Positions 52,635 through 60,556 of a DNA stretch of 64,000 bases are shown here, in pieces (the stretch's first letter is position 1; every line of letters begins with the position of its first letter). Below the pieces are notes generated by a model. That model was not told the origin of the DNA and made no database searches. It saw only the letters and a list, made by a program, of their open reading frames with translations. Both the position numbers and the translations under genes were made by a program. This DNA is from DASZHJ01 sp035517495 (GTDB lineage Bacteria; Pseudomonadota; Alphaproteobacteria; ATCC43930; CGMCC-115725): the NCBI GenBank assembly GCA_035517495.1, contig DATIYT010000083.1:69590-133589 (forward strand). Direction: 5' to 3'.

Positions 52635-53543
52635 ATGTCAAAGGGTCAATTTCACGGTATCTACCCAATGCTTTACACCTTCTTCAATGCCGAGGGCGGT
52701 CTCGACCGTGTCGCGATGCGCCGGCAGGTCAACGCCTGCATCAAGGCGGGCGCCCACGGAATAGCGATTTTGGGCATCGTCGGCGAATTCAACAAAATGG
52801 ACGTAAGCGAGCGCCTCCGCGTACTGGAGTGCGTTGCCGAGGACATCGGTGGCCGGGTGCCGCTGGCGGTAACGGTGCCGGAACCCGGCATCCCCGGACA
52901 GGTCGCCTTCGTGAAAGCCGCGGAACGGGTCAAGGCTTCCTGGGTGATCCTGCAACCGCCGCCGGTCAAGGGTGTCCCCGAGAGCGAGCTGGTGCGGTTT
53001 TTTGGTGCGGTCGCCGAAAAGGCCGCGGTTCCCGTGGCGATCCAGAACAACCCGGTCAATCTCGACGTTTGGCTGACGAACGCGGGATTGAAGACACTCA
53101 ATCGGAACCATCAAAACGTTTGCCTGCTCAAGGGCGAGGCTCCCGTCACCGCCGTTCAGCGCACGATCGAGGAAACCGACGGTGCGTACGACGTGTTTTG
53201 CGGTCTCGCCGGAAAGGAGATGCCCGCGAGCCTTCGCGCCGGCTGCGTCGGCTGCGTCCCGGCTCCGGACTGCATCGATCTTCAAGTCCGCCTCTACAAC
53301 GCGATGCGGACCGGTACGACGGAAGGGGAGGCAGAGGCGGAGCAGATCCATCGCGGCATCCTGCCGCTGCTTCACTTCATGACTCATTCACCCGAACACA
53401 TGCTGTGCTACGGGAAGCGGTTCATGGCGCGACGGCTGGGTCTCGCGGAGATACATCCACGGCAACCCTGCATTCAACCCACGCCTTTCGGAATGCAGGT
53501 TGCAAACCGGTACGGTGCCGCATTGCTGGATCTGCCGCATTAG
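52635..53543 (+). CDS. Dihydrodipicolinate-synthase-like (DapA/NAL) family lyase with altered active site
   Basis: 302 residues from the ATG at 52635 (an in-frame ATG at 52575 lies inside the permease). A TIM-barrel class I aldolase: Schiff-base Lys166 (CLLKGEAP). Two standard residues differ: the GTTGE loop reads Gly47-Ile-Val-Gly-Glu51, and the tyrosine of the YNxP motif is Gln137 (IQNNP). These changes argue against lysine biosynthesis and leave a pyruvate-type aldolase or dehydratase for another 2-keto acid. Lying directly after an importer operon, it likely acts on the imported compound or its product. Confidence 0.87.
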   Translation: MSKGQFHGIYPMLYTFFNAEGGLDRVAMRRQVNACIKAGAHGIAILGIVGEFNKMDVSERLRVLECVAEDIGGRVPLAVTVPEPGIPGQVAFVKAAERVKASWVILQPPPVKGVPESELVRFFGAVAEKAAVPVAIQNNPVNLDVWLTNAGLKTLNRNHQNVCLLKGEAPVTAVQRTIEETDGAYDVFCGLAGKEMPASLRAGCVGCVPAPDCIDLQVRLYNAMRTGTTEGEAEAEQIHRGILPLLHFMTHSPEHMLCYGKRFMARRLGLAEIHPRQPCIQPTPFGMQVANRYGAALLDLPH

Positions 53544-53609
53544 GTCGCAGACTCGCGGTCGAGTTGGAAAATCGAAGCGGCTGCCCCGCATCGAACTCGG
53601 CCCGTTGCT

Positions 53610-54188
53610 TCAATCCGTTTTATTCAGTGACTCGATGCGTCGGTCAGGCAGAAGCCAGGCGAGGGCAATGGTCACGTACAACATGATCGCAATCCACGGC
53701 TGAACGAACGCGAGTAGGATAGCGATGGCGTATAGAGCTAGCGAAATGATGCCCTTGCGGTCGTGGCCCACCGCGGTTGCGAGCGTCGAGCTTGGTCCGT
53801 TGCACGCGACAAGCGCCCACTCCAACAACAGGTAACCAAACGCCGACATGGCCAGAACCATGCCGTATGCCGCCGTCGGCAGGGCTTGGAACCCGGCTTC
53901 ATCGATCCAGCGAATAACAAAAGGTACGAGCGACATCCAAAAAATGAGGAACAAGTTTGCCCATAGAACCCGCCCATCGACCCGCGATGCCGCGTGCAGC
54001 ATGTGGTGATGGTTGTTCCAGAATATGCCGACGTTCACGAAGCTCAGAACATAGGTGAGCAGGATCGGAAGGCCCGACAGCAGCGCGGCCAGGGTTGCGC
54101 CCGGCGGTACCTTAATCTCCAGCACCATGATGGTTATGATGATGGCGATAACGCCATCGGTGAATGCTTCGAGCCGTTCGGTTCCCAT
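53610..54188 (-). CDS. TMEM175/DUF1211-family potassium-channel-like membrane protein
   Basis: 192 residues and about six membrane helices. Opening RLEAFTDGVIAIIITIMVLE carries the family's F-x-D-G-V-x-A-I motif in the first helix. These proteins form K+ channels in several bacteria. It lies 51 bases downstream of the glnT-type gene on the same strand and may be co-transcribed with it, although no functional link is obvious. Confidence 0.88.
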   Translation of the reverse strand: MGTERLEAFTDGVIAIIITIMVLEIKVPPGATLAALLSGLPILLTYVLSFVNVGIFWNNHHHMLHAASRVDGRVLWANLFLIFWMSLVPFVIRWIDEAGFQALPTAAYGMVLAMSAFGYLLLEWALVACNGPSSTLATAVGHDRKGIISLALYAIAILLAFVQPWIAIMLYVTIALAWLLPDRRIESLNKTD

Positions 54189-54239
54189 ATTCGGTCTCCC
54201 ATCCAGCAGGGATGATATGGAACCGCGGGGTCGCCTCGA

Positions 54240-55547
54240 TCAAGCGTCGAGCGTGTGATCCCGCTCCCACTGCGAGATGTGGGAAGCGTAGCTCTTCCAC
54301 TCCCTGAGTTTGAGCTTGGTGTAACTATCGACGAATTCGGCACCGAAGCCGTCGCGCAACACCGGGCTCTTCTCGAAGAGCCGGATTGCATCCAAGAGAT
54401 TCTCGGGAAGTCGGCGGAGATTGGCGATGGTGCGACCCTCGGTATACATGTTGACGTCGAGCCGTTTGCCGGGGCTGCGGCGGTTGGAAATCCCGTCGAG
54501 GCCCGCGGCGAGAACGCCGGCCTGCAGCAGGTATGGATTGGCGGCGCCATCCGCCAAGCGGAGCTCGAAGCGGTCCTTGTCGGGAATTCGCACCATGTGC
54601 GTTCGATTGTTGCCGGAATAGCTGATTGCGTTGGGCGACCAGGTCGCGCCCGAGAGCGTGACCGGCGCATCGAGGCGTTTGTAGCTGTTGATGGTGGGAT
54701 TGAAGATCGCGGCGAGCGCGGGCGCCGAGTTCAAGATGCCGCCCAGGAAATTGTAGGCGAGCGCCGAGAGACCGAGCTCACCCTTGGGATCGTGGAAAAG
54801 ATTCTTGTTGCCGCCGGCGTTCCATAACGACACGTGCGCGTGACAGCCGCTGCCGGTCAATGTCGCGAATGGCTTTGGCATGAAAGTCGCGCGCAGGCCA
54901 TGCTTCTCCGCGATAGATTTGACCATGTACTTGAAGAAAACGTGACGATCGGCCGTGACCAGGCAGTCACCGTAGAGCCAATTCATCTCGAATTGCCCGT
55001 TGGCGTCCTCATGATCGTTCTGATAGGGCTCCCAGCCCAGCGCGATCATGGAATCGCAGATCTCCCGGATGACGTCGTATCGGCGCATGAGTGCCGCCTG
55101 GTCGTAGCAGGGCTTTTCCTGCGTGTCCCTGATGTCGCCGACCTGCGAGCCATCGGGCGCCAACAGAAAGTATTCGCACTCGACCCCGCTCTTCATGCGG
55201 TAGCCGAGCTTCTTGGCCTTGGCGATCTGACGCTTCAGAGCCACGCGCGGCGAGGCCTCTACTTCCTTTCCGTCCATCCAAAGATCGGCCGCCAGCCACG
55301 CAACCTCGGGCTTCCAGGGCAGAACCATGACGCTCTCGGGGTCGGGCACCGCGAACATGTCAGGATCGGCCGGCGTCATATCGAGCCACGTCGCAAAGCC
55401 CGCGAAGGCGGCGCCCGCCCGCTGCATCTCGTCGATCGCCTGGCCGGGCACTAGCTTCGCGCGGAGCACGCCGAAGAGATCGACGAAGCTGATGAGGAAG
55501 TATTTGATCTCGTTGGTCTGCGCGAAATCCGCCAGGCTCTTGACCAT
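54240..55547 (-). CDS. glnT: Glutamine-synthetase-type ligase, GlnT / gamma-glutamylmethylamide synthetase-like
   Basis: 435 residues, the usual length of GlnT and GmaS. Begins EIKYFLISFVDLFGVLRAKLVP and carries VECEYFLLAP, HEDANGQFEMNWLYGD, TGSGCHAHVSLW and SYSGNNRTHMVRIP. In the N-methylglutamate pathway such an enzyme joins glutamate to methylamine; in Sinorhizobium a homologue called glnT sits beside glx genes. It is the fourth gene of a leftward operon starting with glxB-like at 58531. The amine cannot be deduced, and it differs from the ligase at 24418 in length and sequence. Confidence 0.9.
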   Translation of the reverse strand: MVKSLADFAQTNEIKYFLISFVDLFGVLRAKLVPGQAIDEMQRAGAAFAGFATWLDMTPADPDMFAVPDPESVMVLPWKPEVAWLAADLWMDGKEVEASPRVALKRQIAKAKKLGYRMKSGVECEYFLLAPDGSQVGDIRDTQEKPCYDQAALMRRYDVIREICDSMIALGWEPYQNDHEDANGQFEMNWLYGDCLVTADRHVFFKYMVKSIAEKHGLRATFMPKPFATLTGSGCHAHVSLWNAGGNKNLFHDPKGELGLSALAYNFLGGILNSAPALAAIFNPTINSYKRLDAPVTLSGATWSPNAISYSGNNRTHMVRIPDKDRFELRLADGAANPYLLQAGVLAAGLDGISNRRSPGKRLDVNMYTEGRTIANLRRLPENLLDAIRLFEKSPVLRDGFGAEFVDSYTKLKLREWKSYASHISQWERDHTLDA

Positions 55548-55603
55548 GCTCCCCTCCTGCTTCTGATGCCGCCGGTGTCGAATTCCCCTGCCGCGACGAA
55601 CTG

Positions 55604-56965
55604 TTAAGCGCCGCCTCGGCCGGGAATCCAGTCGGTCCCGGCAAGGGGCACACCCGCCATCGCGGCGGCCTCGATGGTCAGCGCCGCGAGATCCTCGGGC
55701 TCGAGATTATGTAGATGCGATTTTCCGCAAGCGCGCGCGAGTGTCTGCGCCTCAAGCACCATGGTCGAGAGATAATTCCGGACGCGTTGTGCCGCCAAGC
55801 TGGGATCGAGACGCGCCTCCAACTTGGGGTCCTGCGTGGTCACGCCGACGGGGCATCGGCCGGTTTGGCAGTGGTGGCAATAGCCGGGCGCGGTTTCGAG
55901 CTTCGCGTAGTCCTCGAGGAAGAGCGGGGCATTGCAATTGAGCGCGATCAGCGCCGCGGTGCCGATCGAGACGGCATCGGCCCCGAGCGCCAGAGCCTTC
56001 GCGACATCGGCGCCGTTTCGAATTCCACCCGAGACGATCAGTTGCACTTTGCGATGCATGTCGAGCTCTTGCAAAGCCTCCACGGCCTGGCGCACGGCTG
56101 GGAGAGTGGGAATGCCCACGTGCTCGATGAAGACTTCCTGTGTCGCGCCCGTCCCGCCCTGCATGCCGTCGACGACCACCGCATCGGCGCCGGATTTGAC
56201 CGCGAGCGCCACGTCATATTTGACGCGAGTCGCGCCGACCTTGACGTAGATCGGCTTCTCCCAATCCGTGACTTCGCGCAATTCCGCGATCTTGATCTCG
56301 AGATCGTCAGGGCCGGTCCAGTCCGGATGCCGGCACGCGCTGCGCTGGTCGATGCCGACCGGAAGCGTGCGCATGCCGGCGACGCGCTCGGTCACCTTGA
56401 GGCCGAGCAGCATTCCGCCGCCGCCGGGCTTCGCTCCTTGACCCACCACCACCTCGATCGCTTCGCAGCGGCGCATGTGATCGGGGTCGTGACCGTAGCG
56501 CGAGGGCAATACCTGGTAGACCAGAGTCGTCGAGGAACGCCGCTCCTCCTCGGTCATGCCGCCGTCGCCGGTGGTCGTACTCGTTCCCATTTCGGAGGCG
56601 GCGCGGCCGAGCGCTTCCTTCGCATTGGCGCTCAGCGAGCCAAAGCTCATGCCGGCGATCGTGATCGGTATCTTGAGCTCGATCGGTTTTTTGGCAAAGC
56701 GGCTTCCAATGGTCACGTTGGTTGCGCATCTCTCGCGGTATCCCTCCAGCGGATAGCGCGAGATCGATGCACCCAGGAAGATCAGATCATCGAAGCTCGG
56801 CAACCGCCGCTTCGCTCCGAGGCCTCTGATGTCGTAGATGCCCTCGCGTGCGGCGCGCTGAATCTCGGCGACCACGACCGGCGGGAAGCTCGCGTGTTCT
56901 CGGTGACCCCTGGGATTGGCAGCAGGGCTCGGAGCGGCGGGTGTCGTCTTAGTACTGCGCGGCAT
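55604..56965 (-). CDS. glxD: FMN-binding glutamate-synthase-like subunit (GlxD/MgsC-like)
   Basis: 453 residues from the ATG at 56965, inside the 3' end of glxC (overlap 17 bases); an earlier in-frame start at 57004 is possible. The protein is the FMN (central) half of GltB with GMSFGSLSANAKEALGRAA, GKPGGGG-type FMN contacts (GAKPGGGGMLLG), ADAVVVDGMQGGTGATQEVF, and the cysteines of CHHCQTGRCPVG for a 3Fe-4S cluster. It should transfer electrons to an iminoglutarate made from 2-oxoglutarate and the amide nitrogen. Works with the 56949 and 57632 genes. Confidence 0.9.
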   Translation of the reverse strand: MPRSTKTTPAAPSPAANPRGHREHASFPPVVVAEIQRAAREGIYDIRGLGAKRRLPSFDDLIFLGASISRYPLEGYRERCATNVTIGSRFAKKPIELKIPITIAGMSFGSLSANAKEALGRAASEMGTSTTTGDGGMTEEERRSSTTLVYQVLPSRYGHDPDHMRRCEAIEVVVGQGAKPGGGGMLLGLKVTERVAGMRTLPVGIDQRSACRHPDWTGPDDLEIKIAELREVTDWEKPIYVKVGATRVKYDVALAVKSGADAVVVDGMQGGTGATQEVFIEHVGIPTLPAVRQAVEALQELDMHRKVQLIVSGGIRNGADVAKALALGADAVSIGTAALIALNCNAPLFLEDYAKLETAPGYCHHCQTGRCPVGVTTQDPKLEARLDPSLAAQRVRNYLSTMVLEAQTLARACGKSHLHNLEPEDLAALTIEAAAMAGVPLAGTDWIPGRGGA

Positions 56966-57635
56966 GATCGACCTTGAAATTGTAGAGCTGGCGCGCGGAA
57001 CCAAAGCGCCGGAACCGCTCCGGCGAGGCGCTGACGCCGGCCGCCGCCAATATCCGCTTCAGCTTCGCCCGATGCTTTTCCGTCATGGGCTTTTCGATGC
57101 AGTCGGAGCCTAGGCTCGCGACGTCACCGCCGACATAGATGACGGCCTCATAGATCGAATCGCCGAGGTGAGACCCGGCGTCCCCGCATACCACGAGATG
57201 GCCCGCTTGAGCCATGAAGGCGCTCATATGCCCGACCGATCCGCCGACAACGATGTTGACCCCCTTCATGGAGATGCCGCATCGGGAGCTCGCGTCTCCC
57301 TCGATGACGACCAGGCCACCGCGGCCGGAAGCCGCGGCGGACTGCGAGGCATTTCCCTTCACGCGCACGACGCCCGACATGATGTTCTCGGCAAGGCCCG
57401 GGCCGGCATGGCCGTTGATCGTGATTTCGGCCTGCTTGTTCATGCCGCCGCAGTAATAGCCGACATGTCCGTCGATCTCGATCGTGAGCGGCCGGTCCAA
57501 TCCCACCGCCAACGCGTGGGCGCCTTTGGGATTCGTCAGTTTCCAGGCTCGCTCGTTGGTATCGGGCGGAAGACGATGAAAGCGTTCGTTCAATCCCCGC
57601 ACGCCCAAGGACTCTATATCGACCTCGATCATCAA
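56949..57635 (-). CDS. glxC: GXGXG-domain glutamate-synthase-like subunit (GlxC/MgsB-like)
   Basis: 228 residues with the repeated glycine pattern of the GltB C-terminal beta-helix (GHVGYYCGG, GHAGPGLAENI, VRVKGNASQ, GSVGHMSAFMAQAG, GDAGSHLGD). The ATG at 57635 overlaps the glxB-like stop as ATGA. This structural subunit channels the intermediate between the amidotransferase and FMN parts in glutamate synthase; in glx/mgs systems it is a separate protein. Confidence 0.9.
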   Translation of the reverse strand: MMIEVDIESLGVRGLNERFHRLPPDTNERAWKLTNPKGAHALAVGLDRPLTIEIDGHVGYYCGGMNKQAEITINGHAGPGLAENIMSGVVRVKGNASQSAAASGRGGLVVIEGDASSRCGISMKGVNIVVGGSVGHMSAFMAQAGHLVVCGDAGSHLGDSIYEAVIYVGGDVASLGSDCIEKPMTEKHRAKLKRILAAAGVSASPERFRRFGSARQLYNFKVDHAAQY

Positions 57636-58531
57636 TGCTTCTTCCAGCTATAGACCGTGGCGGGAGACGGCTCCCAAAGCCTCGATCGCTCGGCACCGGG
57701 GAGATGCGCGATGGCGCGATATTCGGATGCCATCGCAACCCACTCATCGGTTTCCGCGAGCACCGCGGGCTTGCAGGCGATGGGATCGCGCACGACGGCG
57801 AAGCCGTCCTTGGTTCCGATGGCGAAGGTGTAGAAGCCATCGAGATCGGAAATGCCGGATTTCAACGCCTCCTCGAGCGTCGCCCCTTCGCCGAGCAGAT
57901 GCGTGAAATAGCCCGCGGCGACCTCGGTGTCGTTGTCGGTTTGGAAGTCGATGCCATGGCGCCCGAGCCACTGCCGCATGCGATTGTGGTTGGAGAGCGA
58001 GCCGTTGTGCACGAGGCACAGATCGAGGCCGGTCGAGAAGGGGTGCGAATGCTGGGTCGTGACGGCGCTTTCGGTCGCCATGCGCGTATGTCCAAGGGCG
58101 TGCGATCCCGCAAGCTCATTGAGCCGGAACCGGCGGACCACATCCCTGGGATTGCCCTTCTCCTTGTAGAGCTCGATACAATCTCCAACGCCCATGATCC
58201 GGACATCAGGGCGGTGATGAGAGAGCCAATGACGCGCCGTCTCCACGGGCATGGCGGCGGTCAGAACGAAATGACTGCCTCTCGGCTCGCCGCGCACGCT
58301 GGTTCCCGTCTCCTCGGACAGCTCGCGCACGAGATGATCCCAGCCGTAGTCGGCCTCGGGATGAAACAGGGTCAGCTTGATGGAGCCGCGTGGCGCGGGA
58401 TTGCGGTAGATCGCGAAGCCCGCGCTGTCGGGCCCCCGGTCGCTGAGTGCGCTCAACATCGCCGACAGATGTTTGCCCAGCGTCGGCTCGAGCGCTGAGC
58501 TCTTGAGAAACAATCCGACGATGCCGCACAT
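57632..58531 (-). CDS. glxB: Class II glutamine amidotransferase (GlxB/MgsA-like)
   Basis: 299 residues. The start at the ATG at 58531 gives MCGIVGLF, placing the nucleophile Cys at residue 2, as required for N-terminal-nucleophile amidotransferases; the frame is open further upstream, but that would hide the cysteine. The motif SDRGPDSAGFAIYRN follows. First gene of the operon glxB-glxC-glxD-glnT. A divergent regulator and a perfect palindrome lie just upstream. Confidence 0.92.
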   Translation of the reverse strand: MCGIVGLFLKSSALEPTLGKHLSAMLSALSDRGPDSAGFAIYRNPAPRGSIKLTLFHPEADYGWDHLVRELSEETGTSVRGEPRGSHFVLTAAMPVETARHWLSHHRPDVRIMGVGDCIELYKEKGNPRDVVRRFRLNELAGSHALGHTRMATESAVTTQHSHPFSTGLDLCLVHNGSLSNHNRMRQWLGRHGIDFQTDNDTEVAAGYFTHLLGEGATLEEALKSGISDLDGFYTFAIGTKDGFAVVRDPIACKPAVLAETDEWVAMASEYRAIAHLPGAERSRLWEPSPATVYSWKKH

Positions 58532-58608
58532 GCTGAACCTCCAGCCAACTCCGACAGGGATCAAAGGCTGACATTCCGGCCCCCAAGCGTCAACCCGTTT
58601 GGAACATT

Positions 58609-58627
58609 TGTTTCCTCGCAGGAAACA
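58609..58627. promoter_or_regulatory. Perfect 19-base operator-like palindrome
   Basis: TGTTTCC (58609-58615), spacer TCGCA and GGAAACA (58621-58627) form a perfect dyad. It sits 78 bases from the glxB-like start and 53 bases from the start of the XRE-cupin regulator, and CATAAT at 58626-58631 (a possible -10 for the regulator) overlaps its right arm. It is the obvious binding site for that regulator and probably controls both directions. It shares TTC-Y-T-N-N-C-A-G-R-A-A with the sites at 5709-5720 and 7380-7392. Confidence 0.65.
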
Positions 58628-58679
58628 TAATATCAATGGAGCCCGGTCGTGCCGGACCAGATGTGAGGGAGTGGTTCTT

Positions 58680-59357
58680 ATGAGCAATCGATCCGGGCAG
58701 CTCAAAATCCGTCATCGTTCGCCGCGCGGCAGGAACGGCGAGGACCTGAGAACGGGGTCCTTGGCCCCCGAGGAACGCGTGCCCCCGAACCTCGAGGCCA
58801 GCATCGGCGCCGGCGTGCGGCAGCTCCGAAAGTCGTTGGACCTGACGATTGCGGAGCTTGCCGCCGCGTCCGGAGTTTCCACGGGAATGCTCTCGAAGAT
58901 CGAGAACGGCATGATCACGCCGTCACTGACCACCCTCGATCAAGTCGCCAAGGCGCTCAACGTGCCGATCAGCCAGCTCTTCGCCGAGATGGAGGAGCGT
59001 CGCGATTGCTCCTTCGTCAAGGCGGGGACCGGCGTGCGGATCGAGCGCCGTGGGACCAAGGCAGGCCATCTCTACGATTTGCTCGGCCACTCGCTCGCCG
59101 GGGAGATCGCCACGGAACCCTATTTGATCACGCTGAGCGAGGACGCCGCTCCCTACACGAATTTCCGCCATGCCGGCGTCGAGTTCATTTACATGCTTTC
59201 CGGCAAGGTCCGCTATCGACACGCCGATAGGTCCTATCTGATGGAACCCGGCGACGCGCTGTTCTTCGATGCCGCGGCTCGGCACGGCCCCGAGGAGCTC
59301 GTCAGAGCCCCAATGAGGTATCTCTCGATCATCATCTACAAGCGGCAGAACCGATAA
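58680..59357 (+). CDS. XRE-family regulator with C-terminal cupin domain
   Basis: 225 residues from the ATG at 58680 (GAGGGA about 11 bases upstream; an earlier TTG at 58599 lies before the palindrome and is unlikely). The helix-turn-helix spans residues 42-100 (ELAAASGVSTGMLSKIENG) and the cupin domain about residues 150-220 (FRHAGVEFIYMLSGKVRYRH). It shares the sentence of motifs with the regulator at 6666-7310, so the two are paralogues. Divergent from the glx operon. Confidence 0.9.
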   Translation: MSNRSGQLKIRHRSPRGRNGEDLRTGSLAPEERVPPNLEASIGAGVRQLRKSLDLTIAELAAASGVSTGMLSKIENGMITPSLTTLDQVAKALNVPISQLFAEMEERRDCSFVKAGTGVRIERRGTKAGHLYDLLGHSLAGEIATEPYLITLSEDAAPYTNFRHAGVEFIYMLSGKVRYRHADRSYLMEPGDALFFDAAARHGPEELVRAPMRYLSIIIYKRQNR

Positions 59358-59376
59358 CCGCTGCTACCCGCGGAGC

Positions 59377-59772
59377 TCACTTTCCCACATACGCAATCGC
59401 TTCGATCTCGACCAGCATTTCGGGCTCGGCGAGCGCCGATTCGATGGTTGTCCGCGCGGGTGGATCGGTCGGAAAGGCCTTGGCGAACTCCTCATTCATC
59501 GCCTGAAAATGCGCGATGTTCGCGAGGTAGACGTTGCATTTGAGGACATCGCGCATGGTCGCTCCGCCATCGTTCAGGACCGCTTCAACGTTTCTCAGAA
59601 CCTGCCGCGTCTGCGCGCGTACGTCACCAATGCCGATCAGCTCTCCCTTTTCGTTCCAGGCGACCTGACCCGCCGTGTAAACGTAGTCGCCGCCGCGAGT
59701 GCCGGGCGAATAGGGATAGGCGGGTCGCGGCTGGAACGAGAGACTTTTCGGGCGCAGAATTTTCCGGGGCAT
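59377..59772 (-). CDS. RidA/YjgF-family protein
   Basis: 131 residues from the ATG at 59772 with GGAGGAG. RidA proteins hydrolyse reactive enamine/imine intermediates made by PLP or amine-oxidising enzymes. The catalytic-type Arg107 (PARTTIES) and Glu123 are present. It lies downstream of an HD-domain gene, 32 bases apart, and close to an amine-metabolism operon, where imines are expected. Confidence 0.88.
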   Translation of the reverse strand: MPRKILRPKSLSFQPRPAYPYSPGTRGGDYVYTAGQVAWNEKGELIGIGDVRAQTRQVLRNVEAVLNDGGATMRDVLKCNVYLANIAHFQAMNEEFAKAFPTDPPARTTIESALAEPEMLVEIEAIAYVGK

Positions 59773-59804
59773 TCGGCGTTCTCCTCCTCGGAAAAGCGCG
59801 ACGC

Positions 59805-60416
59805 TCAGTATCTCTCGTTGTAGCCGCCCTGCTCCTTCGCGTGCGCGCCCCAGGGTTCGCGCGCGAACAGTCGTCGCACCATGGGCTCGAACGCCTCGAT
59901 GGGCATCGTGTCGTAGTCGGGATCGAACGCCATCTGGTCGTACTTGGCGCAAAAGTCGAGGCACATCTCATAGGCAGGATGGCCGCGGTATTTCTCGCGG
60001 GCGTTTCGGTCGAGGCCGAAATGGTGGAAGTAGTAATAGCCCTGGAACAGTCCGTGCTGACGGATCGTCCAATGCGTATACGGGCGGACATAAGGCTTGA
60101 GGATCGCGGCGGCATAGTCGGAGTGGTTCTCCGTCGCCAGCAGATCCCCGAGATCATGCAGGAGCGCCGCAACCACGTACTCCTCGTCCCGGCCGTCGCG
60201 ATGGGCGCGCGTCGCGGTCTGGAGCGAGTGGATGTATCGGTCCACCGTCTCCCCGGGGTAGCTGTTCTTGAGAAGGCGGAATGATGCGAGAATCCGATCG
60301 GCGAGGCCAAGCTCGAACGTCTTCACCAGCGCAAAAATGCCTTGATATTCCTCCTTGGTCCCGTCCTCCATGCGGCGATAGCGCGCCTGGAATTGAGTAT
60401 CAGCATGGTCGGGCAT
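59805..60416 (-). CDS. HD-domain protein with PhnZ/TmpB-like metal ligands
   Basis: 203 residues. Metal ligands read His63 (YIHSLQTA), His87-Asp88 (LLHDLGD), His98, His121 and Asp160, the H...HD...H...H...D pattern of two-metal HD proteins. The context HSLQ and the 24-residue gap to HD match PhnZ, an oxygenase that cleaves hydroxyphosphonates with a mixed-valent di-iron centre, and TmpB. Plain phosphohydrolase activity is the alternative. A TfdA-like 2OG oxygenase is divergent 140 bases away, like the TmpA/TmpB and PhnY/PhnZ pairs. Confidence 0.78.
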   Translation of the reverse strand: MPDHADTQFQARYRRMEDGTKEEYQGIFALVKTFELGLADRILASFRLLKNSYPGETVDRYIHSLQTATRAHRDGRDEEYVVAALLHDLGDLLATENHSDYAAAILKPYVRPYTHWTIRQHGLFQGYYYFHHFGLDRNAREKYRGHPAYEMCLDFCAKYDQMAFDPDYDTMPIEAFEPMVRRLFAREPWGAHAKEQGGYNERY

Positions 60417-60556
60417 GGAAATCTCCTCGCCGTGAGCAGCAGCGAACTCTCATCCACATTTGGAGAAGCTAGCCCAATCCATGGCCTTGGCACGAACTAT
60501 TTTTGGCCGGACCTTGGCTCTTCCCCGCCGAACGGCCCCCACGTTAAGCTGCACGT

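Noticed and set aside
52635..53543. Lysine-pathway dihydrodipicolinate synthase
   Set aside because: Tyr and Thr active-site residues are replaced and the gene is in a catabolic transport operon.
60487..60505. Sigma-54-like -24 element (TTGGCACGA) upstream of the TfdA-like gene
   Set aside because: The -12 GC is absent at the required spacing; TTTTT occupies that place.
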